Assembly (NCBI GenBank): GCA_021442545.1
Contig: JABUSX010000281.1
Span: 1 to 9,203 of the forward strand
Direction of reading: 5' to 3'
Source: Eubacterium sp.
GTDB lineage: Bacteria > Bacillota > Clostridia > Lachnospirales > Lachnospiraceae
DNA length: 9,203 nucleotides
Positions 1 through 6,157 of this stretch are shown here, piece after piece. A program made the translations under genes and the position numbers. Below the pieces are notes generated by a model that had not been told where the DNA came from, made no database searches, and was given only the letters and a program-made list of their open reading frames with translations. Position 1 is the stretch's first letter. Every line of letters begins with the position of its first letter.

Positions 1-99
1 TTGCCTCGAAAGGCAAGGTGGCAAAGTGGCAAAGTGGCAAACGAGTCAACGTTTTGACGGAATAGCGCCCGTTTAATTCAAATTTGCTCGGAGAGGGGG
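1..99. repeat. Short repeats and hairpins downstream of hrcA
   Basis: No gene is visible in this stretch after the hrcA stop. Positions 18-41 hold three perfect head-to-tail copies of the octamer GTGGCAAA. Positions 1-16 form a 6-bp hairpin (TTGCCT/AGGCAA) whose loop on the minus strand, the hrcA sense strand, is TTCG. Positions 45-58 form a second 5-bp hairpin (GTCAA/TTGAC). No U-tract follows the second hairpin, and the window edge hides what follows the first, so a terminator cannot be confirmed. Neither the missing HrcA C-terminus nor a grpE start is readable here in any frame. Confidence 0.6.
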
Positions 100-972
100 T
101 TAGTAATCGATGGCGGAGCGTGGGGTGGGCTCTCCTTCGGCGGGCTCTTCTTCGTCGGGGACCACCTCCCGAAGCATCGTCGCCAGTTCTGTTTTTTCTT
201 CAAAGGCAGAGATGAGTTCGCTTGCTCTGGTGCTGTCTGCCAGCTCCGGATAGCGGAAAAAGTTTTTCGCTCCGCTGGTGTACAGGGGCATCTCTTCCTC
301 GTCGGGGCGGATCACATCCGCCACCGCATCCACCACCGTGCTGATCACGTCGCTGTGGATGCCGGCCTGCTGCTTCATCTGACGGATCATATCCAGATTG
401 ATCTCTCCGATCGTCAGCCCGTTCATCTGCGTGTTCAGCAGCAGATTCAGTTCAAGAAGGCTTTCATCATCCACCGGGCTTTCGATCTGAATGATCTGGG
501 TTTTTACCAGGTTTCCTTCCGTAACGATCGTGAGAAGCAGCTGCTCCTCATTTACCCTGGAAAGCTGAAGAAACTTAATGCTGTTCTGATGATAGGAAGG
601 ACCTGCAATCATCGTCGCGTATTTCGTGTTCTTCGCAAGAACCTGCACCACCTGCTTCAGCATGTTCTCAAGGCGGTCCGTCTTTTTGAGCATCCATTCC
701 TTCGCTTCATCGAGCTCCTGGTTTTTTTCCTCGATCAGCTCGTTGACGTACATCCGATAGCCTTTATCTGAAGGAATACGCCCCGCCGATGTATGCGGCT
801 GCAGGATATATCCCATTTCTTCAAGATCGGCCATCTCGTTCCGGATCGTTGCCGAACTCAGGTTTAATTCCGTATATTTGGAAATGGTCCTGGATCCCAC
901 CGGCTCGCCGGTTTCCAGATAATTCTGGATGATCGCTTTCAGGATTATTTTTTTACGTTCATCTAATTCCAT
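100..972 (-). CDS. hrcA: Heat-inducible transcription repressor HrcA, C-terminally shortened
   Basis: HrcA represses class I heat-shock genes (groESL, the dnaK operon) by binding CIRCE operators, and GroEL keeps it active. The 290-residue product starts with the family's winged-helix domain. Its helix-turn-helix is at about residues 26-56 (GSRTISKY, then SSATIRNEMADLEEMGY), followed by the typical HTSAGRIPSDKGYR wing near 60-72. The GAF-like middle and the FFRYPEL segment are also present. Family members usually have about 340-350 residues and end with a block containing IQVYIG-, CSVVTATY- and GPKRMDY-like motifs. That block is absent, and the protein instead ends in an acidic, proline-containing tail (PDEEEPAEGEPTPRSAIDY). 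The start codon is ATG with a weak AGGGA ribosome site. A perfect CIRCE lies about 55 bases upstream, so the gene is probably autoregulated. grpE, the usual next gene, does not begin within the 99 bases left in the window. The family call is very secure; whether the repressor is functional is uncertain. Confidence 0.95.
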   Translation of the reverse strand: MELDERKKIILKAIIQNYLETGEPVGSRTISKYTELNLSSATIRNEMADLEEMGYILQPHTSAGRIPSDKGYRMYVNELIEEKNQELDEAKEWMLKKTDRLENMLKQVVQVLAKNTKYATMIAGPSYHQNSIKFLQLSRVNEEQLLLTIVTEGNLVKTQIIQIESPVDDESLLELNLLLNTQMNGLTIGEINLDMIRQMKQQAGIHSDVISTVVDAVADVIRPDEEEMPLYTSGAKNFFRYPELADSTRASELISAFEEKTELATMLREVVPDEEEPAEGEPTPRSAIDY

Positions 973-1026
973 ATCCGGTTCCCTACTCGTTCATATGCGG
1001 TAAAATTCTCGCGTTTCCGCTTCCTG

Positions 1027-1053
1027 TTAGCACTCGTATAGATGGAGTGCTAA
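1027..1053 (-). promoter_or_regulatory. CIRCE operator (HrcA binding site)
   Basis: This is a perfect match to the CIRCE consensus TTAGCACTC-N9-GAGTGCTAA, with both 9-base arms intact and a 9-base spacer. It lies just downstream of the predicted hrcA transcription start, the usual position for HrcA autoregulation and for a 5' leader stem-loop. Confidence 0.97.
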
Positions 1054-1054
1054 C

Positions 1055-1070
1055 ACTCTACTGGTAGAGT
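1055..1070. repeat. 7-bp inverted repeat overlapping the hrcA -10 box
   Basis: ACTCTAC-TG-GTAGAGT is a perfect inverted repeat with 7-base arms and a 2-base centre. It covers most of the -10 element and lies 1 base from the CIRCE arm. The CIRCE arm GAGTG (1045-1049) can also pair with CACTC (1054-1058), so alternative folds are possible in DNA or in the leader RNA. Its position suggests a second operator or an extension of CIRCE, but no known regulator consensus was recognised. Confidence 0.5.
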
Positions 1071-1094
1071 ATCACTACCCTATACATTTGTCAA
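1066..1094 (-). promoter_or_regulatory. Vegetative (SigA-type) promoter of hrcA
   Basis: Read on the minus strand there is a perfect -35 box TTGACA (1089-1094), a 17-base spacer and a -10 box TACTCT (1066-1071). A TG dinucleotide one base before the -10 gives an extended -10. Transcription would start at about 1058-1061, directly in front of the CIRCE element. Confidence 0.85.
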
Positions 1095-1223
1095 CCCCTG
1101 AAGCCCCCTTCTTTTTCTTCTTTTTTTCCCTTTTTAAAAGCTTGTTTTACGGCCTTTTATCTCCTGTTTTCCGCCCTTTTATTTCTCGGTTTTTCCCCTT
1201 CTTCCTGCGGAGATTAATTTTAC

Positions 1224-1594
1224 TTACGGTTCTCTGCTGCGGATTTTCATTTCCGCTTCTCTGCATGGATTATGTATTTCCGGTTCTCTGCCTCAGGTTT
1301 TCGTTTCCGGTTCTCTGCCATAGTTCCGCTACCTCTTCTCTGACGCAGGTTTTTATTTCCGATTCTCTGCATGGATTGTGCATTTCCGGTTCTCTGCCAT
1401 GGTTCCGCTTCCTCTTCTCTGCCGCAGTTTACGTTTCCGCTTCTCTGCTGCGGATTTTCATTTCCGATCCTCTGATGCCGTTTTACTTTTCCGACTCTGT
1501 GCTGCGGATTTTCATTTCCGATCCCCTGATGCAGCTTTACTTTTCCGACTCTGTGCTTCAGATTCACGTTTCCGCTTCTGTGCGCGGATTTCTG
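1224..1594. repeat. Degenerate 27-base tandem repeat array, about 14 units
   Basis: About 14 head-to-tail units of 25-27 bases share the core TTTCCGnTTCTCTGC followed by a looser half (often TGCGGATTTTCA). Unit starts can be placed at 1224, 1250, 1277, 1304, 1329, 1356, 1383, 1408, 1434, 1461, 1488, 1515, 1542 and 1569. Weaker units seem to continue on both sides, to about 1200 and 1620. Higher-order copies exist: 1447-1500 and 1501-1554 are nearly identical 54-base blocks, and a block near 1263 recurs 106 bases later. The plus strand is strongly pyrimidine-rich. The units are contiguous, without spacers, so this is not a CRISPR array. It fills most of the gap between the divergent hrcA and nhaC genes. 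Confidence 0.85.
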
Positions 1595-1639
1595 TGTCCT
1601 TCTTTATGCAGATTTTATATTTGCTCTTTTATATGACGC

Positions 1640-1653
1640 TTTATCATGATAAA
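1640..1653. promoter_or_regulatory. Palindrome upstream of nhaC, possible operator
   Basis: TTTATCATGATAAA is a perfect 14-base palindrome about 60 bases before the antiporter start codon. A -10-like TACAAT (1659-1664) lies just after it, but no -35 box at good spacing was found, so the nhaC promoter is not firmly placed. The palindrome would suit a dimeric repressor near the promoter; this is inference from position only. Confidence 0.35.
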
Positions 1654-1711
1654 ATACGTACAATTATTGCCACCTACCTTTTACAAAATTTTTATAAAGA
1701 AGGGGAAGCTT

Positions 1712-3337
1712 ATGCAAAAACAAACCAGCACTGCAAGAAAAGTCATCAACGTCCTGTTGATCGTTGCGATCATCATTGTCATGATCGTCGCAGCCGCTAC
1801 CACTACCCCTGAGACTGTTACAAATTCTTTGTGGGCACTTGTGCCGCCGGTCATTGCGATCGTGCTTGCTCTTGTCACAAAAGAAGTATACAGTTCTCTC
1901 TTCATCGGTGTCGTTGCCGGTGCTCTGCTTTTCTCAGGATTCAGTTTTGAAGGGACCGTGACGCACGTCTTCAATGACGGTATCGTCGCTGTTCTGACCG
2001 ACACCTACAACATGGGTATCCTGATCTTCCTCATCATTCTGGGCATCATTGTTGCTCTGATGAACAGGGCCGGCGGATCGGCCGCTTTCGGTGAATGGGC
2101 ATCCACACATATCAAAACCCGCGTCGGTGCGCAGCTCGCTACGATCCTGATCGGTATCCTGATCTTCATTGACGACTATTTCAACTGCCTGACCGTCGGC
2201 AGCGTCATGCGTCCCGTCACGGATAAGCACAAAGTATCCAGAGCAAAGCTGGCCTATCTGATCGATGCCACGGCCGCTCCCGTCTGCATCATCGCTCCGA
2301 TCTCATCCTGGGCCGCGGCCGTTTCCGGCTTTGTCGAGGGTGAAAACGGCATCTCGCTTTTCATCCAGACGATCCCTTACAACTTCTACGCACTGCTTAC
2401 GCTGGTCATGATGATCGCGATGGTCATTTCCAAGGTGGAATTCGGTCCGATGGCGCTTCATGAAAAGAACGCGATTCAAAAGGGAGATCTTTATACGACA
2501 GAAGAACGGCCTTATGCCAATTCCGAAAATGAAAAAGTCAGCCCGAAGGGTACCGTGGCTGATCTGCTGATTCCGATCATTTCCCTGGTTGTCTGCTGCG
2601 TTATCGGCATGCTCTATTCCGGCGGCTTCTTCTCCGGCGTCAGCTTTGTAGATGCGTTTGCCGGATCCGATGCCTCCATCGGACTTATGTTCGGTTCATT
2701 CTTCGGTCTTATCATCACCTTGATCCTGTATCTTGCACGCCGCGTGCTCAGCTTCCATGAATGCATGGAATGTATTCCGGAAGGCTTTAAGGCGATGATC
2801 TCTCCGATCCTGATCCTGACCTTCGCCTGGAGCCTCAAGGCCATGACCGACAGCCTCGGCGCCAAGGACTATGTTGCTGCGATCGTACAGAACTCTGCTG
2901 CCGGCATGATGAACTTCCTGCCCTGCATCATCTTCCTGATTGCCGTCTTCCTTTCCTTTGCGACAGGCACTTCATGGGGCACCTTTGGTATCCTGATCCC
3001 CATCGTTGTCAGCGTTTTTGCCGGCAGCGATCCGAAGATGATGATCATTTCCATGTCTGCATGCATGGCCGGTGCTGTCTGCGGTGACCACTGCTCACCC
3101 ATCTCGGATACGACGATCATGTCCTCGGCCGGAGCACAATGTGACCACCTGAATCACGTCACGACACAGCTGCCGTATGCTCTGGTTGCAGCGCTCGTTT
3201 CCTTTGTCGCCTACATCGTTGCCGGTTTCACCCGCTCGGCCGTTTTTTCACTGGTTGTCGGCGTTGCAATGATGCTGTTCCTGATTCTCTTCCTGAGAAA
3301 AGATATACATAACAAACACGTTATCGAAAAGAACTGA
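1712..3337 (+). CDS. nhaC: NhaC-family Na+/H+ (or substrate-coupled) antiporter
   Basis: This is a 541-residue polytopic membrane protein of the NhaC ion transporter family. The family includes Na+/H+ exchangers and the malate/lactate antiporter MleN, so the exact substrate is not fixed by sequence. The family's signature regions are clear: IDDYFNCLTVGSVMRP at residues 153-168, followed by a DKHKVSRAKLAYLIDATAAP stretch, APISSW near 195-200, and GDHCSPISDTTIMSSAG from residue 458. About a dozen hydrophobic segments are spread along the protein. The ATG at 1712 is chosen because AAGGGG (1700-1705) sits at good spacing before it. An upstream in-frame ATG at 1646 has no ribosome site, would overlap the palindrome and would add a non-conserved extension. 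The gene is followed by a strong terminator and is probably monocistronic. Confidence 0.93.
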   Translation: MQKQTSTARKVINVLLIVAIIIVMIVAAATTTPETVTNSLWALVPPVIAIVLALVTKEVYSSLFIGVVAGALLFSGFSFEGTVTHVFNDGIVAVLTDTYNMGILIFLIILGIIVALMNRAGGSAAFGEWASTHIKTRVGAQLATILIGILIFIDDYFNCLTVGSVMRPVTDKHKVSRAKLAYLIDATAAPVCIIAPISSWAAAVSGFVEGENGISLFIQTIPYNFYALLTLVMMIAMVISKVEFGPMALHEKNAIQKGDLYTTEERPYANSENEKVSPKGTVADLLIPIISLVVCCVIGMLYSGGFFSGVSFVDAFAGSDASIGLMFGSFFGLIITLILYLARRVLSFHECMECIPEGFKAMISPILILTFAWSLKAMTDSLGAKDYVAAIVQNSAAGMMNFLPCIIFLIAVFLSFATGTSWGTFGILIPIVVSVFAGSDPKMMIISMSACMAGAVCGDHCSPISDTTIMSSAGAQCDHLNHVTTQLPYALVAALVSFVAYIVAGFTRSAVFSLVVGVAMMLFLILFLRKDIHNKHVIEKN

Positions 3338-3352
3338 TCACTTTGACTGTAT

Positions 3353-3403
3353 TCCCGGAGCATGAGCTGTCTTCACGGCCGCCTGTGCTCCGGGATTTGT
3401 TTT
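3353..3403 (+). terminator. Rho-independent terminator after nhaC
   Basis: The perfect 10-bp stem TCCCGGAGCA (3353-3362) / TGCTCCGGGA (3386-3395) encloses a 23-base loop and is followed by the T-rich run TTTGTTTT. It lies 16 bases after the antiporter stop codon and ends just before the TraX reading frame. Confidence 0.88.
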
Positions 3404-3435
3404 GAATGACAGAAAGGAATTTCCGGCTTGAAATT

Positions 3436-4152
3436 ATGGCAAAACGAAGCAGCGGCCTGACCGGAAATCAATTAAAGATCCTGGCCTGTGCCGCTATGTT
3501 TGGCGATCACGCCGCCAAGGCACTGCAGATATCCGGAGTGCCTTATTTCCTTTTATCCAGGGTTCTCGGGCGCATTGCCTTTCCCCTTTTCGCTTTTCTG
3601 CTTGTGGAAGGCTTCCTGCACACGAAGAACCGTGCGCGCTACCTGTTCCGCCTTCTCCTGTTCGCCCTTCTTTCCGAAATCCCTTTTAATCTGGTTATTT
3701 TTAAGAATCTGCTGCATCCCGAATATCAGAATACACTGTGGACGCTGCTCCTCGGTCTGCTTCTGCTGATCTGCCTTGAGCGTATTGAATCCGTAAGGGA
3801 GATGCGTGCTTCTTTATCCTGGTTCCTGAGGATTCTTCTTATTGCAGGCTTTTCCTTTGGCGCATGGATCTTCCATGCAGATTATTCCTATCGCGGCATC
3901 TTCTGCATTGCCGTTTTTTATCTCCTGCGTTCGGTCAGGCCGAGGAGCATTGCAGCATTCTGGGCTTCGATCGGGCTGAACATTCCGGCCATAAACAATC
4001 CAGGCGCCTTTTTTTCCATGCTCCCCCTCCATTTTTACAACGGAGAGCGCGGAAAACTGCGCCTGAAATATTTCTTCTATCTGTTTTATCCTCTGCATCT
4101 GCTGCTTCTTCTTCTGCTGCAGCAGCTGAATTCCTTACCTTTTAAGATGTAA
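3436..4152 (+). CDS. TraX family membrane protein
   Basis: The protein is about 238 residues and very hydrophobic, matching the TraX family. This family is named for the F-plasmid pilin N-acetylation protein but is widespread on firmicute chromosomes, where its role is mostly unknown. Recognisable features are the N-terminal LTGNQLKILACAAMFGDH, the central GRIAFPLFAFLLVEGF followed by RYLFRLLLFALLSEIPFN, then NTLWTLLLG, DYSYRGIFCIAVFYL and the C-terminal FYPLHLLLL. About eight membrane helices are likely. The start is uncertain. The ATG at 3436 puts the LTGNQLK motif near the N-terminus as in homologues, but its AAAGGA is too far upstream (about 17 bases). An in-frame ATG at 3406 (248 residues) lies right against the terminator T-tract. 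No pilin or conjugation genes are nearby. The gene converges with the suf scaffold gene, 22 bases away. Confidence 0.88.
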   Translation: MAKRSSGLTGNQLKILACAAMFGDHAAKALQISGVPYFLLSRVLGRIAFPLFAFLLVEGFLHTKNRARYLFRLLLFALLSEIPFNLVIFKNLLHPEYQNTLWTLLLGLLLLICLERIESVREMRASLSWFLRILLIAGFSFGAWIFHADYSYRGIFCIAVFYLLRSVRPRSIAAFWASIGLNIPAINNPGAFFSMLPLHFYNGERGKLRLKYFFYLFYPLHLLLLLLLQQLNSLPFKM

Positions 4153-4174
4153 GATCATGCAGCTTTCTTCCCGA

Positions 4175-5101
4175 TCACTTCAGGAATCCGTTTATGATCT
4201 GTTCTTCTGCTTCGGCTTCCGTCAGCCCCAGCGTCATCAGCTTGATCAGCTGATCCCCGGCGATCTTTCCGATTGCCGCTTCATGAACGAGCATGGCATC
4301 AACGCTGTTTGCCTCCAGTGACGGAACGGCCAGGATCCTGCCCTCATCCATGATGATCGAATCACACTCGGTATGTCCGCTGCAGGCAGCATTTCCTTCG
4401 ATCTTCAGGTCCAGTTTCTGATAGGAATGATCTCGTGCCACACCACGGGATACGATATCTGCACTTGATCCCTCACCGTTCAGTGTGACTACGTAGACAC
4501 TGCCGGCTGTCTGCGTACCATGGGTCATCAGGCGCTCGCGCACGATCAGACGGCAGTCCGCTCCGAGTTCGGCCGTTGTTGTCCGCTCGGTCGAATCCAC
4601 GCCCTTGATCTGTACCATTTCCATTTCCACGGAGCTTCCTTCTTCCATGTGAACTTCCGTGACAGGATTTAAGATACGTTTTCCGGTTCCGTCGCCGGAT
4701 CCGTAATGCTTTTCAACGTATTTGATCTTCGAATTCTTTCCGACGTAAAAACGGTGAATTCCGTCATGCTCGGCATTCTGCGTTCCGCAGTTATCAATGC
4801 CGCAGCCGGCCACGATCAGAACATCGCAGTCTTCACCGATAAAAAAGTCGTTGTATACGGTTTCCTTCAGGCCGCTTGCACTGACTACAACCGGAATATG
4901 GACGCTCTGATTCTTTGTGCCATCCTTGATCCGGATGTTCATTCCGTCGCCCTCTTCCCTCGTCGTGATCTCAATATCTTCCGTACTGTTTCTCCCGACC
5001 GATTCTCCGTTTGCACGAATATTGTAAGCTCCGATCGGAACCTCGTGCAGATCCGCCACTTCGGCCAGTATTCTTCTCTGAACTTCATCTATTTTTTTCA
5101 T
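4175..5101 (-). CDS. sufB: SufB/SufD-type Fe-S cluster assembly scaffold (short form)
   Basis: This 308-residue protein is of the SufB/SufD family, the partner on which SufC acts to assemble iron-sulfur clusters in the cytoplasm. It is far shorter than E. coli SufB (about 495) and resembles the compact proteins of two-gene SUF loci in anaerobes and archaea. The beta-helix core is followed by the family's C-terminal pattern CDSIIMDEGRILAVPSLEAN, then VHEAAIGKI (His273), GDQL and a final IINGF. Cysteines are at 92, 100, 105, 183, 240 and 246. The Cys of the usual CGAHT-type motif has no counterpart here (the sequence reads EGRILAVP). The ATG has AAAGGG nine bases upstream. The gene follows sufC in the same direction, separated by 196 bases that hold two 91-base repeats. 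Whether to name it sufB or sufD is a matter of convention. Confidence 0.88.
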   Translation of the reverse strand: MKKIDEVQRRILAEVADLHEVPIGAYNIRANGESVGRNSTEDIEITTREEGDGMNIRIKDGTKNQSVHIPVVVSASGLKETVYNDFFIGEDCDVLIVAGCGIDNCGTQNAEHDGIHRFYVGKNSKIKYVEKHYGSGDGTGKRILNPVTEVHMEEGSSVEMEMVQIKGVDSTERTTTAELGADCRLIVRERLMTHGTQTAGSVYVVTLNGEGSSADIVSRGVARDHSYQKLDLKIEGNAACSGHTECDSIIMDEGRILAVPSLEANSVDAMLVHEAAIGKIAGDQLIKLMTLGLTEAEAEEQIINGFLK

Positions 5102-5123
5102 AAGACATTACCCTTTCACTTTT

Positions 5124-5343
5124 CTGTCAGCCTTGCACATGCATCCGCTGCCGCATCTGTATCGATGCTGTTTCGGCAGTTCCTGCGCATCCTGCATTTC
5201 ACAGACTTACTTATCTGTCAGCCTTGCACATGCATCCGCTGCCGCATCTGTATCGATGCTGTTTCGGCGGTTCCTGTACATCCTGCGTTTCACAGACTTA
5301 CTTATCCGTCAGCCTCGCACATGCATCCACTGCCGCATCCGTT
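5124..5343. repeat. 91-base tandem repeat duplicating the 3' end of sufC
   Basis: Two full 91-base units (5124-5214 and 5215-5305) differ at four positions by eye. A third, partial and more diverged copy begins at 5306 and is the actual end of the sufC gene. Read on the minus strand, both intergenic units re-encode the SufC tail: TDAAADACARLTDK-stop in one and TDAAADACARLTEK-stop in the other, against TDAAVDACARLTDK-stop in sufC itself. Three of the four base differences between the sufC end and the nearest copy across these codons are synonymous. The repeats fill nearly the whole gap between sufC and the scaffold gene. Confidence 0.9.
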
Positions 5344-6032
5344 CCGATGATCTCCGGCAGGATCTCGTCTGCAGAACCCTGTTTCGATATAGTTCCGTTT
5401 TTCAGAACCACAATAACGTCTGCAATTTTCAGAATACGTTCCTGATGGGAAATGATCACGATCGAACTTCCCGATATCTCTCTGCGCATTTTTTCGAAGA
5501 TCCGGATCAGGTTCTGAAAACTCCACAGATCGATTCCTGCCTCCGGCTCGTCAAAAACGGAAAGACGTGTTCTTCTGGCAAGCAGTGTTGCGATCTCGAT
5601 CCGCTTGAGTTCTCCGCCGGACAGGGATGCATTCACTTCACGATATACATAATCGCGTGCGCAGAGTCCGACTTCCGAAAGAAACTCACAGGCCTCCGAA
5701 ACGGAGATCTTTTTTCCTGCCGCAATGCGAAGCAGATCCACAACCTGGATCCCTTTGAAACGAACGGGCTGCTGGAAAGCAAAGCTGATTCCCTTTCTGG
5801 CCCGCTCCGTGATCCCGGCATCCGTAATGTCTTCTCCGTCAAACAGGATCTGCCCGGATGTCGGTTTTTCGATACCCGCGATCAAACGCGCCATTGTCGA
5901 CTTTCCGCCGCCGTTCGGACCGGTAATCACAACGAATTTATTCTCATCGATTTTCAGATTCAGATCATGCAGGATCTCCTTTTTTCCCTGTTCATCCTCG
6001 ACTGAAAAGGATACATTTCTTAATTCCAGCAT
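5298..6032 (-). CDS. sufC: SufC, ABC-type ATPase of Fe-S cluster assembly
   Basis: SufC is a soluble ABC ATPase that binds the SufB/SufD scaffold and drives its conformational change during iron-sulfur cluster assembly. The 244-residue protein has all the ATPase motifs: Walker A GPNGGGKST (38-46), Q-loop FAFQQP (Gln87/88), signature LSGGELKR (137-144), Walker B LSVFDEPEAGIDL (157-169) and H-loop ISHQ (His196). The length and the SFAFQQPVRFKGI stretch fit SufC rather than a transport ATPase, and no permease is adjacent; the next gene is its scaffold partner. The start is an ATG with a strong AGAGGTG ribosome site close upstream. The last 14 codons are repeated twice downstream in tandem. Only sufC and the scaffold are present, with no cysteine desulfurase gene in view. 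Confidence 0.93.
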   Translation of the reverse strand: MLELRNVSFSVEDEQGKKEILHDLNLKIDENKFVVITGPNGGGKSTMARLIAGIEKPTSGQILFDGEDITDAGITERARKGISFAFQQPVRFKGIQVVDLLRIAAGKKISVSEACEFLSEVGLCARDYVYREVNASLSGGELKRIEIATLLARRTRLSVFDEPEAGIDLWSFQNLIRIFEKMRREISGSSIVIISHQERILKIADVIVVLKNGTISKQGSADEILPEIIGTDAAVDACARLTDK

Positions 6033-6066
6033 ATAATCACCTCTTTTTCAGATTCTTTTTTTATTA

Positions 6067-6095
6067 ATTTTAATATCGAAATGCTGTTTGTACAA
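6067..6095 (-). promoter_or_regulatory. Possible sufC promoter
   Basis: On the minus strand a -10-like TAAAAT (6067-6072) is preceded at 17 bases by a weak -35 TTGTAC (6090-6095). The surrounding sequence is AT-rich, unlike the genes. The -35 overlaps the 8-base palindrome TTGTACAA (6088-6095). Only half of the -35 bases match the consensus, so this is tentative. Confidence 0.4.
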
Positions 6096-6157
6096 TACTT
6101 TATGACTTTCGCCGGTATGCACGCTGCTGTACAGCCCTGCATATCCCTTCCGTTCCT

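Noticed and set aside
355..771. A 138-codon plus-strand frame opposite hrcA
   Set aside because: It is a shadow of the well-supported hrcA frame, with no recognisable family.
1247..1567. A 106-codon minus-strand frame with nine-residue repeats
   Set aside because: It begins with GTG without a ribosome site and lies fully within the tandem array, where unit length divisible by three opens frames by itself. Kept only as a point in the array finding.
1224..1594. CRISPR array
   Set aside because: The units are contiguous and degenerate, without unique spacers between conserved repeats, and no cas gene is present.
1088..1636. A 182-codon plus-strand open frame across the repeat array
   Set aside because: It starts at a TTG inside the hrcA -35 box with no ribosome site, begins with a run of Phe from pyrimidine-rich DNA, and its periodicity comes from the 27-base repeat.
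5133..6005. A 290-codon plus-strand open frame opposite sufC
   Set aside because: It is antisense to a gene with complete ABC ATPase motifs, has no recognisable domain and no ribosome site, and its start is within the 91-base repeat.
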